DNA from: RGIG3701 sp031553595
GTDB lineage: Bacteria > Planctomycetota > Planctomycetia > Pirellulales > Thermoguttaceae
DNA length: 64,000 bases
NCBI GenBank assembly: GCA_031553595.1
Contig: JAVBLI010000009.1
Span: forward strand, 62,001-126,000
Direction: 5' to 3'
The position numbers and the translations under genes were made by a program. Below the pieces are notes generated by a model. The model ran no database searches and was not told the origin of the DNA. It saw only the letters and a program-made list of their open reading frames with translations. Shown piece after piece: positions 8,373 to 17,768 of the stretch. Within the stretch, counting starts at the first letter, position 1. Each line of letters begins with the position of its first letter.

Positions 8373-11300
8373 CTACTCCGGCTTCACCCGGAAGAAAATC
8401 ATATAAAGCACCGGCACGACCAGTAGCGTTAAAAACGTCGCGACGATCAGCCCCGACATGACGGAGACGGCCATGGAGTCGAACAGCGGATCCTGCAACA
8501 GCGGAATCATGCCCACGACGACGGTCATCGCCGCGACGACCACAGGTCGCATTCGTTCGACCGAGGCGTCGACGATCGCACGATACGGCGAGTCGCCTTT
8601 CGCGAGTTCTTCGTCAATTTGGTCCATGAGCACCACGCCGTTTCGCACGACCATACCCAGTAGGCTCATCACGCCGACCAGGGCCATGAAACCGAACGGC
8701 TTGTGGGAGACCAGCAGGCCGACCGACACGCCGATCAGCGCCAGCGGGAAGGTCAGCACGATGATCAGCGGCTGCCGCATTCCATTAAACAGGGCGACGA
8801 CGATGATGGCCATCATCACCAGCGTTACGGGCAGATTGGCCATCACGCCTTTCGTGGCTTTTTCCGAATACTCGTACTGGCCACCCCATTCCATGGTGTA
8901 TCCGGGCGGCAGCGGAATGGCCTCGATTTTCGGCTTTACCACGTTCAGCAGCTCGGTCCACTGGCAGTGGGCCGCGTCGGCTCCGACGGTCATCGTCCGC
9001 ACCCGGTCGCGCCGCCAGACCTGTGCCTCCTGCCACACCACCGGACACGCGGAGGTGATATCCCCCAGGGACGCGTTTCCGCCCAGCATTCCCCACACCG
9101 GTGTACTCTCCAGGTCGGAAATCCGGTTCCGCTCCGCCAGCGTTCCGCGAACGAGGATGGGGAGCATCTTTTCGCCTTCGCCCAGCGTGGCTACGGGGAC
9201 GCCGGAGGTGGCCCACAGCAGCGAAAGGTTCATGTCCACCCGCGCAACCATGGCCCGCTGTCCACGCGTCTGCGAATACTCGGGCGTCGCCGTCAGCACC
9301 TGCTGCCGCCAGTCGTTATTTACACTCTTCGCCCGCGGCTCGGCCCGCAAAATGTCCTCCGCCTGGGAGGCCAACTGCCGCAGCACATCCGCGTCCGGCC
9401 CGCGAAACCGCGCCATCACTTCATATTTCGTCGTGGGCCCCAGCGCAAACCGCTGCGCCCGCGTGCGTGCCTCCGGAAGATTGTCATTCAGCCATACCTC
9501 CAGCTCGTCCAGCAGCGCATCCACCGTGTCCAGACTCTCCACGTTCACCAGCACCTGCGAGTAACTGGAGTTCGGCGTCTGCGGCTCATACGGCAAATAA
9601 AACCGTGGCGGCCCGGAGCCCACAAAACTCGTCACGTTCTTCACGCCTGGTAACCGGCGGATGTGATCCTCCACCTTGCGGGTGTCTTCATAAACCGCTT
9701 CCACCGACGTGCCTTCCGGCATCCAAAAATCCACCATAAACTGCGTCCGCTGCGCCCGCGGGAAGAAAATTTTGTCGACGGACTGAAACGCGACCGCCGC
9801 CGCCACCATGCCCGCCAGCATCACGCATAGCACCACCGTTTTATGATGCAGGGCCCACTCCAGCAGCCGGGCGTAAAGGCGATAAACCGGCCCGGCATGC
9901 GGGTCGATCGCGTGCTCTTCTTTATGCTCCCGCACGAAAAGATAATACATCACCGGCGTCTGAAGCATGGCCACGAACCAGCTGATGCCCAGCGAAATGC
10001 CCACAACCAAAAACAGCGCCCCGCAGTATTCACCCGTCATGTCCGGTGACAGGTACACAGGCAAAAACGCCAGGGCCCCCACGATGGTGGCTCCCAGGAG
10101 CTGGTGGGCCGCGCGATTCGCGCCTTCCACGCACGCCTGCGCACGATCCATGCCGCGCTGCATTCGGACGAGGATTAAATCGCCGACGACCACGGCGTCG
10201 TCCACGAGAATTCCCAAGGCCACGATGAACGCGCCCAGCGACGTGCGGTGAAGCACCATGCCCAGCGGGTGCAGGAAACACATGGTGGCTAAAATCACCA
10301 CCAGGAGACTGCTGGTGATCAGCAGGCCGCTGCGCCAGCCCATGGCGATCATCACCACCAGCGTTACGATCACCACGGCCTCATAAAGATTCTTCATGAA
10401 CGCGTTCACCGCGATTTCCACGTTATCCGGCTGATAACAGATCACCTCCAGATGAAAGCCCGCGGGGAACCCGGCCAGCACCTCGTCCGCGCGCTGACGC
10501 ACGAGCTCGCCCATGCGAATAACGTTTCCATTCGGTTTCGGCGAAAGCGCGACCGCGATTCCCGGCTCGCCGTTACAGCGAAAACGCTGCATGGGTTCAT
10601 CCGAAACGGTGCGGCGAACGGTGGCGATATCCCGCAGCCGCACCTGCTGGGCGGTGGCGCCGATGCCGCCGAAATTCGCTTTCGCCGTGCCTTGATTCGC
10701 TAGGGAAGAGACCGCGCCGGAAACGTCGTCCAGCGACGCCTGTAATCTTTCAGACAGCACGCCCAGGGCGCTGCCGGTAATGACGAGGTCTCCGACTTCC
10801 TCGATCGACTGGAATTTCCCGGTGGGCTCGATCCGAATCCGTTGGCCCTCGACCGTCATTTCCCCGGCGGGCGAGGTGATGTTATGTCGCGCCAGGGCCG
10901 CCAGCACCAGATACGGCGGGACGGCCAATTCCGCCATCCGCGCCCGCGAAATCTCCACCTCAATATACTCCGCGTACGTTCCCCAGAGCTCCACACGCCC
11001 CACTTCCGGCACCAGTGCCAACTCGCGCTGCAAGTCCCTCGCCCGGTCGTTCATCTCGCCCGGCGAAAACCCCTCTCCCTGCAGTGCCAGCACGATGCCG
11101 AAAACCTCGCCGAAATCGTCGTTCACCATCGGTGGCAGCGTTTCCGGCGGCAGTTCCGTGCGGATCTCATCCAGCTTGTACCGCAGCTCTTTCCACGCGT
11201 CGTCCAAATCGCTTTTCGGCATGGTCTCGAGCATGTCCACAAAGATCAGCGACATACCCGGCTGCGAAACCGAGCGGATATGGTCCAGCCCTTTCAGTCG

Positions 11301-11513
11301 CTGGATGGCCCGCTCGACGACGTCCGTCACGTTTTCTTCCACTTCGTGCGCTGGCGCCCCGGGGTACAGCGTGACCACCACCGCCGTCTTGATCGTGAAC
11401 TCCGGATCTTCCAGCCGGCCCATGGTCTCATACGCGATCACCCCGCCGATGAGCAGAAGCCCCACGCAGAACAAGATAAACTTTCGATGATGAACCGCGA
11501 AGTTTGGCAGCAT
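8373..11513 (-). CDS. RND family efflux pump, inner-membrane permease
   Basis: A 1046-residue protein of normal length for an AcrB/MexF-type proton-driven exporter. The N-terminal membrane helix is FILFCVGLLLIGGVIAYETM. A large periplasmic porter part follows (TLYPGAPAHEVEENVTDVVERAI). A central helix block carries ALGILVDDAVVVGDLI, whose Asp pair belongs to the proton relay. A second periplasmic half and a C-terminal helix block ending LTLLVVPVLYMIFF complete the repeat. The family acts in the inner membrane with a periplasmic adaptor and a TolC-like channel. The adaptor is encoded 87 bases upstream, but no outer-membrane channel gene is in the window. The first subunit lines (GRLEDPEFTIKTAVV) resemble the HAE1 subfamily. 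The substrate cannot be inferred. Confidence 0.9.
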   Translation of the reverse strand: MLPNFAVHHRKFILFCVGLLLIGGVIAYETMGRLEDPEFTIKTAVVVTLYPGAPAHEVEENVTDVVERAIQRLKGLDHIRSVSQPGMSLIFVDMLETMPKSDLDDAWKELRYKLDEIRTELPPETLPPMVNDDFGEVFGIVLALQGEGFSPGEMNDRARDLQRELALVPEVGRVELWGTYAEYIEVEISRARMAELAVPPYLVLAALARHNITSPAGEMTVEGQRIRIEPTGKFQSIEEVGDLVITGSALGVLSERLQASLDDVSGAVSSLANQGTAKANFGGIGATAQQVRLRDIATVRRTVSDEPMQRFRCNGEPGIAVALSPKPNGNVIRMGELVRQRADEVLAGFPAGFHLEVICYQPDNVEIAVNAFMKNLYEAVVIVTLVVMIAMGWRSGLLITSSLLVVILATMCFLHPLGMVLHRTSLGAFIVALGILVDDAVVVGDLILVRMQRGMDRAQACVEGANRAAHQLLGATIVGALAFLPVYLSPDMTGEYCGALFLVVGISLGISWFVAMLQTPVMYYLFVREHKEEHAIDPHAGPVYRLYARLLEWALHHKTVVLCVMLAGMVAAAVAFQSVDKIFFPRAQRTQFMVDFWMPEGTSVEAVYEDTRKVEDHIRRLPGVKNVTSFVGSGPPRFYLPYEPQTPNSSYSQVLVNVESLDTVDALLDELEVWLNDNLPEARTRAQRFALGPTTKYEVMARFRGPDADVLRQLASQAEDILRAEPRAKSVNNDWRQQVLTATPEYSQTRGQRAMVARVDMNLSLLWATSGVPVATLGEGEKMLPILVRGTLAERNRISDLESTPVWGMLGGNASLGDITSACPVVWQEAQVWRRDRVRTMTVGADAAHCQWTELLNVVKPKIEAIPLPPGYTMEWGGQYEYSEKATKGVMANLPVTLVMMAIIVVALFNGMRQPLIIVLTFPLALIGVSVGLLVSHKPFGFMALVGVMSLLGMVVRNGVVLMDQIDEELAKGDSPYRAIVDASVERMRPVVVAAMTVVVGMIPLLQDPLFDSMAVSVMSGLIVATFLTLLVVPVLYMIFFRVKPE

Positions 11514-11600
11514 GACGTATTTTTAGTATAAGATGTTTAATGGTAAATGGTGAATCACCGGTTTGTGGTTCGCTTGCGTCATTCCTTATTCCTCATTTCA

Positions 11601-12959
11601 TCAGAATCGTACTTTCTCTCCTTCGGTGAGGAAACGCGCGCCGGCGCCGACGATTTTCTCGCCGGGCTTGATGTTTCCATCGATTTCCACTCCGTCGTCC
11701 AGCACACGAAGGATATTCACGGTGCGTTTTTTGACAGTGTTATCGGCCGAGTCCAGCACCCAGACCACGGTTTCGGCCGGCACGGAATTCAGGGGCTTCA
11801 CTTTTCCGGAGCCGTCGGTGGGTTTTATCGCCGCGAGATTATCCACCCCGACGATCGCCGCCAGCGGAACGAAACACGGCGGGTTTTCGCGTTTCAGTTC
11901 GACGAAAACGGTGGCCGCCATGCCGGGATGAATGACGAGTTCGTCGGGCACTTCCACGGTCACTTCCAGCGGATATCCCTGCTTGCCGGCGAGCATGGCC
12001 AGGCCCAGCTCCTTGAGTTTCGCGGGGAAACGCCGGCCGGGATACGCCTCGAATTCGCACGCATACCCCGTGATATCCGGCTGCCGCACGATGACGGATT
12101 CCGGCACGGTGGTCTCCACGTTCATCGTCAGGGCCTCCGTAAACGCCACGATCGGCGCCCCGGAAATCACGAATTCGCTGGCCTCGACATACTTCTGCGA
12201 AACATACCCATTATACGGTGCCGTGAGTTTCGTGTCCGCCAGCGCGTTTTCGGCCGTCTGCAAGCTCACCTCCAGCCCGCGGATTTTCGCCTCGACCGCT
12301 TCGATTTCCTCCTCCCGGGCACCGCGTTTTCCCTTGTCCAGCTGCTGCTGGGCGGTTTCCTTGGCCGACTTGGCGGAGTCGAACTGCGTTTTGGCCAGAT
12401 CGTACTGCGCCTGGGACGCGCTCTGGGATTCCAGCAGGGATTTAAAGCGCTCAAAGTTTTTATCCGCCGTTTCATATGCGGAGGTTGCCGCCGCGAGCTG
12501 GGCCTCCAGCGACGCCAAGTCTTCCGAGCGCGCACCGGTTTTCATGGCTTTCAGGGCTGCCTGCGCTTCTTCCAGACTCGCCTTCACCCGCGCCACCGCC
12601 AGCTCATAATCCCGGGGGTCGATTTCCGCCAGCAGTGTCCCTTCCGGCACGCGTTTTCCAATCACCACCTCCATTTTACTCACGGGCCCTGGCACCCGAA
12701 ACGCGATCCGGGACGTTTTTCCCTCTTTCGCAAAACCCGTAAAAGACCGCGAATCCGCCACCTCCCGCGGCTGCACCTCAATCAGCTTGACCACCCGGAA
12801 ACGAAGAAACGCGTTATCCTCCCCCGTGTCCGTGCTTTGGACGGTCGGCCGCTGATGCTTCGCGGTTTCTACCACGAAATATACCGCCACCACCAGGATG
12901 ATCGTCACCACGACGACCGACTTCAGATGTTTCCACAAGAATGTACCGAATTTCCGCAT
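11601..12959 (-). CDS. RND pump periplasmic adaptor (membrane fusion protein)
   Basis: A 452-residue adaptor. A single N-terminal membrane helix (VVVVTIILVVAVYFVV, about residues 15-31) anchors it. A lipoyl-like half motif follows (GKRVPEGTLLAEIDPRDYELAVARVKASLEEAQ), then a long alpha-helical hairpin (about residues 125-215) rich in Ala, Glu and Gln. The second lipoyl half, LTAPYNGYVSQKYVEASEFV, comes next. Beta-barrel and membrane-proximal parts (VETTVPESVIV, LVIHPGMAATVFVELKRE) close the protein. It is the first gene of a minus-strand operon with the RND permease. Adaptors of this kind link the inner-membrane pump to an outer-membrane channel, which must be encoded elsewhere. Confidence 0.88.
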   Translation of the reverse strand: MRKFGTFLWKHLKSVVVVTIILVVAVYFVVETAKHQRPTVQSTDTGEDNAFLRFRVVKLIEVQPREVADSRSFTGFAKEGKTSRIAFRVPGPVSKMEVVIGKRVPEGTLLAEIDPRDYELAVARVKASLEEAQAALKAMKTGARSEDLASLEAQLAAATSAYETADKNFERFKSLLESQSASQAQYDLAKTQFDSAKSAKETAQQQLDKGKRGAREEEIEAVEAKIRGLEVSLQTAENALADTKLTAPYNGYVSQKYVEASEFVISGAPIVAFTEALTMNVETTVPESVIVRQPDITGYACEFEAYPGRRFPAKLKELGLAMLAGKQGYPLEVTVEVPDELVIHPGMAATVFVELKRENPPCFVPLAAIVGVDNLAAIKPTDGSGKVKPLNSVPAETVVWVLDSADNTVKKRTVNILRVLDDGVEIDGNIKPGEKIVGAGARFLTEGEKVRF

Positions 12960-13185
12960 GATTCATGAGTTCCTGTTATGAGCAGCCCCCAGAAAAAAAC
13001 CACCTATATTCTACCACCGAATTTATGGGAAGCAAGGTGGAGAAGCGCAACAAAAAATAGGAGAACACACGGAACCTCTGAATATACGAATTTTTTAGGG
13101 GATGCTTCAACTTCCCCGCATTTTCCGTTTATTCGGCGATTCCGTGTGTTCCGTATTTAAGATTCGTCAATGAAATCGGGATGCG
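12960..13185. other. Spacer with a GGAA-rich inverted repeat
   Basis: No gene supported. The element AACACACGGAAC near 13062 is the inverse of GATTCCGTGTGTTCC near 13139, with CCCCGCATTTTCCG between. A similar style of CGCGGAA/TTCCGCG inverted repeat lies at 57068-57185. The segment separates two minus-strand units and could act as a terminator. Confidence 0.4.
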
Positions 13186-13512
13186 CTACCACCCGAGAAT
13201 CATGTTCGACTCAATCACCTTCCGCGAGCGATCCAGGTCGGCCCCGGTTTCCTGCATGTAAAGCCGAATGGCGTGGACTTTATCGCCGGCCGCTTTCGCC
13301 AGGCAGTCCCGCGCGACATTACACGGATCGTAACCGTCCTGCGTAATCCCCAGTGCCGTTTTCGAAATAACCCACAGATTCCGCGGGCGCTTCGAAATAC
13401 GGACAACGTCTTCCGTGGGATAATGCTCGGCCAGCACTTCGCGGGCGTCCTTCTCATTATCCGCCCACGCAATGACGATATGGGCTCTGGTCTCTATCTC
13501 AAACAGAGGCAT
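13186..13512 (-). CDS. Conserved hypothetical protein, 108 residues
   Basis: A small cytoplasmic protein with no signal or membrane segment. I do not recognise the family with certainty. It begins MPLFEIETRAHIVIAWADNE with an alternating pattern typical of a beta strand followed by a helix (KDAREVLAEHYP). Its second half is helical and rich in Lys and Arg (CLAKAAGDKVHAIRLYMQ) and ends VIESNMILGW. The ATG at 13512 has AAGGAG eight bases upstream, so I prefer it over a frame start six codons earlier. It begins 29 bases after the PQQ-propeller stop in the same direction, so the two are probably co-transcribed. A link between a cytoplasmic protein and an exported propeller is not obvious. Confidence 0.65.
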   Translation of the reverse strand: MPLFEIETRAHIVIAWADNEKDAREVLAEHYPTEDVVRISKRPRNLWVISKTALGITQDGYDPCNVARDCLAKAAGDKVHAIRLYMQETGADLDRSRKVIESNMILGW

Positions 13513-13541
13513 GTTAGGGTTCTCCTTCAACTATTTTTTCG

Positions 13542-14924
13542 TTATTTTTCCCCGATACAATATACATACGTATCCGAGCGTAACAAAAGCTTTCCATTCA
13601 CCACCACCGGGGTGGCATTAAAAATACGTTCGTCATCCGAGAACCGATTTCTCGCGATTTCCTTGAATTCCGGCGTTTCCCCCGCCTTTTCAGGCACCGC
13701 CAGCACCACCACGCCGTCTTCCCGGCTGGGATTTATGAATTTTCCGTCCACGATCACCGCCGAGGCGTACAGCTTTTCGCCCGCGCCGCTGAGGCTGATG
13801 CGCTCCGTGAACGCTTTCTCGCCCGTTTTTGCGTCCACCGCCTGGGCGAGCCCCTGTTCCGTGATCCAATAAATGGTCCCGTTATAATACACCGGTGTGG
13901 GCACTTTCGGCCCGCAGTCACACCGCCACAGCACGTGCGTTTCCGTGACATCCCCTTTTCCGCCGGGTTTCACCGCCATGCCGCTGGGCTTTCGGCCACC
14001 GAAAATATAAGCGATTCCGTCATGCGTCAGCACCGTCGGGCACACATAACCGTCCGGAATCCCGTCACACCACCAGAGCTTCTCGCCGGTTTCGGGATTC
14101 AGCCCCCACACTTTTCCGACGGCGTCCCCGCCGCCGCGTCCGCCCCGGCCGCCGCCCGGTTCGCGCTTTACGCCCACGCTGACGACCAGTTCCGTTTTCC
14201 CGCCCGCCGCGTCCACCAGGGCCGGCGTGCTCCACGACATGGGCATTTCGTCCGCTTCCCACACTTTTTCACCGGTTTTTTTGTCCAGCGCCACGATCGA
14301 ACCGTTTTCGATACTCGCGTTTACAATCAGCAGATTTTTATAAATCAGGAGGGAATTCGAGCTTCCCCAGCCGTTCGTACCCGTGCCGACACTGGCACTC
14401 CAAACCGTGGCCCCGGTGTCCATGCTCCGGGCGTACACACCGGATTTTCCGAAGAAAAAGTACACCAATTCGCCGTCCGAAACGGGCGTCGACGACGCAT
14501 ACCCGTGCAGCGGCATAAAACCGCTGTATTCCATGTCCGGCAGGGCAGCGCGGGATTTTCTATCCCACAAAATCTTCCCCGTTTTCAGGTCCAAGCACAT
14601 AGCGTGGTGCAGCAGATCTTCCATTTTGCCGGGCTCATCCCGATCCAGGCCGTACCCGCTGTACGCGGTAACGAAAATCTTATCGCCCACGACGATGGGA
14701 CTCGACGCACCCTTCCCGGGCATTTTCGTCCGCCAAACGACGTTCGTGTTTTCGTCCCACGTGGTGGGAATGCCGGTGTCCGCGGAAACGGCCGAGCCGC
14801 CCGGGCCGCGAAACTGGGGCCAGTCCTCCGACGTGACGATACCAATATTATACCACAAACCGGCTGCGAAAGTCAAACAAACCGTGAAATGGCAAATTAC
14901 AGAAAGGGGGCGGTGTTTTTTCAT
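13542..14924 (-). CDS. Secreted PQQ-like beta-propeller repeat protein
   Basis: A 460-residue exported propeller. The N-terminal signal peptide (LSVICHFTVCLTFAAGLWY region) is followed by DWPQFRGPGGSAVS, the opening common to planctomycete PQQ-binding-like propellers. Blade signatures of the quinoprotein/BamB type repeat through the protein: SPIVVGDKIFVTAYSG, CLDLKTGKILWDRKS, YFFFGKSGVYARSMDTG, VALDKKTGEKVWEAD, GLNPETGEKLWWCDG and AVDAKTGEKAFTERI. There is a Gly/Arg-rich insertion (GGGRGGRGGGD) near the middle. A full PQQ dehydrogenase active site is not visible, so a structural or binding role is more likely than catalysis. The AAAGGAAAA site upstream of 14924 supports the start. It leads a two-gene unit with the 108-residue protein. 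Confidence 0.85.
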   Translation of the reverse strand: MKKHRPLSVICHFTVCLTFAAGLWYNIGIVTSEDWPQFRGPGGSAVSADTGIPTTWDENTNVVWRTKMPGKGASSPIVVGDKIFVTAYSGYGLDRDEPGKMEDLLHHAMCLDLKTGKILWDRKSRAALPDMEYSGFMPLHGYASSTPVSDGELVYFFFGKSGVYARSMDTGATVWSASVGTGTNGWGSSNSLLIYKNLLIVNASIENGSIVALDKKTGEKVWEADEMPMSWSTPALVDAAGGKTELVVSVGVKREPGGGRGGRGGGDAVGKVWGLNPETGEKLWWCDGIPDGYVCPTVLTHDGIAYIFGGRKPSGMAVKPGGKGDVTETHVLWRCDCGPKVPTPVYYNGTIYWITEQGLAQAVDAKTGEKAFTERISLSGAGEKLYASAVIVDGKFINPSREDGVVVLAVPEKAGETPEFKEIARNRFSDDERIFNATPVVVNGKLLLRSDTYVYCIGEK

Positions 14925-15340
14925 GCGATTTTCCTTTCATTTTCAAGCGGGCCAACAACTCAAGTATACACCGGGATGCCGCGAAAGGGAAGGGTGGGCG
15001 GCGGTTTGGGATTTGTGGATGGTGGTTTGTGATTTGTGAAACTTAAAGCGTCTCGGCGGCGAAAATTCCATTGCGAACCACAAACCCCATCCCCAACCCG
15101 CATTTTACAAAATTTCTGCGGAAAAATACATAATTTATGTGATTTTGGAAAGAAAACGGTTGACGCTGGCGACAATAGAAATTAAACTGTAAGTGTATAT
15201 TTATACGTAATAATATAAAATAGGGAATTTTTGGGGTTAGCCGGCTTTCCCACAACCTTTGATCACGCGCGGCGGGCGGCGCCGGGAGCATGGTCGAGCG
15301 GTGTGGCGGGGCTATATCGTCTTTTTCGAGGTACTTTTAT
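14925..15340. other. 416-base divergent spacer with GT/AC low-complexity inverted segments
   Basis: Between divergent genes. The 15000-15040 stretch is a GT-rich tract (GGATTTGTGGATGGTGGTTTG), and its reverse complement style recurs at 15074-15102 (AACCACAAACCCCATCCCC), forming a loose inverted repeat. Similar AC-rich tracts occur in other spacers of this window. The 15160-15260 part is AT-rich and holds the putative promoter for the PilM-like gene. Confidence 0.45.
15160..15188 (+). promoter_or_regulatory. Putative promoter of the PilM-like operon
   Basis: TTGACG (15160-15165), a 17-base spacer and TAAACT (15183-15188). This leaves a leader of about 145 bases before the ATG at 15341. A second AT-rich -10-like site (TATAAA) near 15217 is an alternative. 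Confidence 0.4.
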
Positions 15341-17704
15341 ATGGCGCGAGGTAATGCTGTTTGGGGAATCGACGTGGGGAACTGCTCGCTGAAGGCGATG
15401 CGGTGTTATGTCGACGACCAGGACCCGACGAAAATCGTGGCGGACGCGTGCGATTATATCGAATATCCCATGATCCTCACCCAGACCGGGGCGGACGCGG
15501 ATCAACTGATTAACGACGCGTTAAAGGAATTCATGTCCCGCAATAATATTCGCGGTGACAAAGTGATCGTGTCGGTGGCGGGGCAGAATGGTCTGGTGCG
15601 TTTCATCAAGCTGCCGCCGATCGAGGCGAAAAAGATTCCGGATATCGTCCGTTACGAGGCGAAGCAGCAGATTCCGTTCGACCTCAACGACGTGATCTGG
15701 GATTATCAGCGGATGGGGAAAGAGGCCGAAGAGGGTGGGCTCCCGCTGGAGGTGGAGATCGGTCTTTTCGCCATGAAACGCGAGCAGGCGTTCCACATGC
15801 TGGATCCGTATGAGGAAATCGGCATTCCGGTCGACTGTCTCCAGTTGGCGCCGCTGGCGGTTTACAATTATATGATGGCCGACGAGCTGAAAGACCTTCC
15901 GTCGACGGACGATTACGACCCGGAGAATCCGCCGCCGTATGTGGTTGTGCTCTCCATGGGCACGGACGCGACGGACCTGATTCTCACCAACGGTTTCCGC
16001 GTCTGGCAGCGTAACCTTCCCATCGGCGGCAGTTATTTCACCAAGGCGCTGACGAAGGAGCTGAAGCTGACGTTTGCGAAAGCCGACCATTTGAAGCGGA
16101 ACCTGGCCACCAGCCAGGATAAGGTCGCGGTGCTCAAGGCCATGCAGCCGGCGTTTAACAGTTTTCAGAACGAAATCCAGCGTTCGCTGGGCTTTTTCTC
16201 GAACATGGACCGCAACGCGCAGTACGAGCGGGTCATCGCGTTGGGCGGCCCGATGAAGCTCACGGGGCTGACGAAATATCTCTCCCAGAACCTTGGCGTG
16301 CAGGTCACGCTGGCGAATTCGTTCCCGGGCCTGGACACCAGCCATATTCATGAGCCGGTAATTTTAGAGAACATGCCGTCGTTCGGGGTGTGTTACGGGC
16401 TGTGCCTCCAGGGGCTGAAACGCTCGGCGGTGCGGACGAATCTGCTTCCGCCGGAAATTACCCGTGCGCGCATCATTAACAGCAAGAAGCCGTGGGCGGT
16501 GGCGGCGCTGGCGCTTTTATCGCTGGGGGCGACGATCAGTTTCGGTGCCCACGTTTCGCAGGAAAACACGGTTGCGCCTGAAAAATGGCAGAAGCAGGAG
16601 CGGGCCGCCGAGACCGTCGCCAAAAAAGCGTCGGAAGATAAGTCGAACCTGGAAAAAGTGAATACGGAGCTTAAAGGCGTCGGCGAGGTGGGGCAAAATC
16701 TGGTCGACAACTCCCAGCGCCGGCTTTTGGTGCTGGAGCTTTTGCGCGGTATTAACGCGTGTCTGCCCACGGACGGCCAGCAGGTGGCGGAGGACTTGCC
16801 CACGGAGGCCTCCATCCGGAACCGTCCAGACCTGCATGTGCAGAATATCGAGCTGCAAAAGCTCACGCCCGAGTTGCGCGAGGCGTGGATGACGAAAACG
16901 AATAAATGGCGTCCGAAATCGCAGGGCGGCACGGCCGACGAGTCCGGCGAAGAGAACCCGGAAGAAGAGGCGAAAGCCATGGCGGCGATGACCGGTGGCG
17001 GCGGAGGCGGAGGTGCTGCGAAAGCCGGCGCGGAAGCCGAGGAGCCCGGCGGCGGCGCTTCCGAAGGTCAGGGAGACGTCTGGCTGGTGGCCATTACCGG
17101 CGTCCATTATCATAACGGCGGAAACCTGAAACGCCAGGGCGCGGTGTACGTCCGCGAAACGCTGATTAAAAATATACTCGAAAAAGAGTTCAAACTCCCC
17201 CGGCCCATGGTTTTACAAAGCCTGGCCACCGAAGAAGCTGAAGGGGAAAGCACCGGCCCATCCGCGCGCGAGTCTGCGGCTTCCACGGCCACTCCGGCAG
17301 CCGACACGGCCGATAAATTGGCGGTAGTGCCTGTTGGCGACGAAACCGTCACCATGGCAAATCTCGGCGTGCTGTACCCCGTGCTGGTGAATCCGGGAAC
17401 GATTCAGCGAAACATTTACATCTCCAACCCGTACTCCAAGAAGGAGGGCGCGTCCGTTACTCCCATGTTCGGCAGCGGTTTTACTCCGACCATGGGCGAA
17501 ACGGAAGAAGTGGAAACGGAGGCGACCGGGAGCGCGAAAGTTGCCGATACGGATCGCATCCGCGTGGAGCAATTCAGCTTTACGGTGCATTTTCTTTGGG
17601 AGCCGAAAACGCCGGATCAGCGGGAAGCCATCCGCCTGGCGAAAGAGGCGGCGGCCAAGAAAGCGGCCGAAGAGGCCAGTGGCGAACCCGGCCCTGAAGA
17701 ATGA
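15341..17704 (+). CDS. PilM-like actin-fold protein joined to a PilN-like membrane/periplasmic part (GspL-like architecture)
   Basis: A 787-residue protein. Residues 1-375 form an actin/FtsA-like ATPase domain of the type IV pilus PilM family. It opens with VWGIDVGNCSLKA and continues with KVIVSVAGQNGLVRFIKLPP, VRYEAKQQIPFDLNDVIWDYQ and ERVIALGGPMKLTGL. At about 383-405 a membrane helix (AVAALALLSLGATISFG) follows a positive KKPW. Then come a coiled coil (about 420-465) and LLVLELLRGINACLP, resembling the ferredoxin-like fold of PilN. A Gly-run linker (about 548-570) and a second exported part complete the chain. PilM and PilN are usually separate; their fusion is the layout of GspL in type II secretion. 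The start at 15341 has GAGG nine bases upstream. It heads a three-gene plus-strand operon. Confidence 0.8.
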   Translation: MARGNAVWGIDVGNCSLKAMRCYVDDQDPTKIVADACDYIEYPMILTQTGADADQLINDALKEFMSRNNIRGDKVIVSVAGQNGLVRFIKLPPIEAKKIPDIVRYEAKQQIPFDLNDVIWDYQRMGKEAEEGGLPLEVEIGLFAMKREQAFHMLDPYEEIGIPVDCLQLAPLAVYNYMMADELKDLPSTDDYDPENPPPYVVVLSMGTDATDLILTNGFRVWQRNLPIGGSYFTKALTKELKLTFAKADHLKRNLATSQDKVAVLKAMQPAFNSFQNEIQRSLGFFSNMDRNAQYERVIALGGPMKLTGLTKYLSQNLGVQVTLANSFPGLDTSHIHEPVILENMPSFGVCYGLCLQGLKRSAVRTNLLPPEITRARIINSKKPWAVAALALLSLGATISFGAHVSQENTVAPEKWQKQERAAETVAKKASEDKSNLEKVNTELKGVGEVGQNLVDNSQRRLLVLELLRGINACLPTDGQQVAEDLPTEASIRNRPDLHVQNIELQKLTPELREAWMTKTNKWRPKSQGGTADESGEENPEEEAKAMAAMTGGGGGGGAAKAGAEAEEPGGGASEGQGDVWLVAITGVHYHNGGNLKRQGAVYVRETLIKNILEKEFKLPRPMVLQSLATEEAEGESTGPSARESAASTATPAADTADKLAVVPVGDETVTMANLGVLYPVLVNPGTIQRNIYISNPYSKKEGASVTPMFGSGFTPTMGETEEVETEATGSAKVADTDRIRVEQFSFTVHFLWEPKTPDQREAIRLAKEAAAKKAAEEASGEPGPEE

Positions 17705-17768
17705 GCCGGCCCCTTTCCAAACCACGAATCACTAATCACCAACCCCAAACCACTAACTCCTACTCATC

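Noticed and set aside
12978..13160. A 60-codon open frame between two minus-strand units
   Set aside because: It overlaps a GGAA inverted repeat, lacks a ribosome site and has no protein-like pattern.
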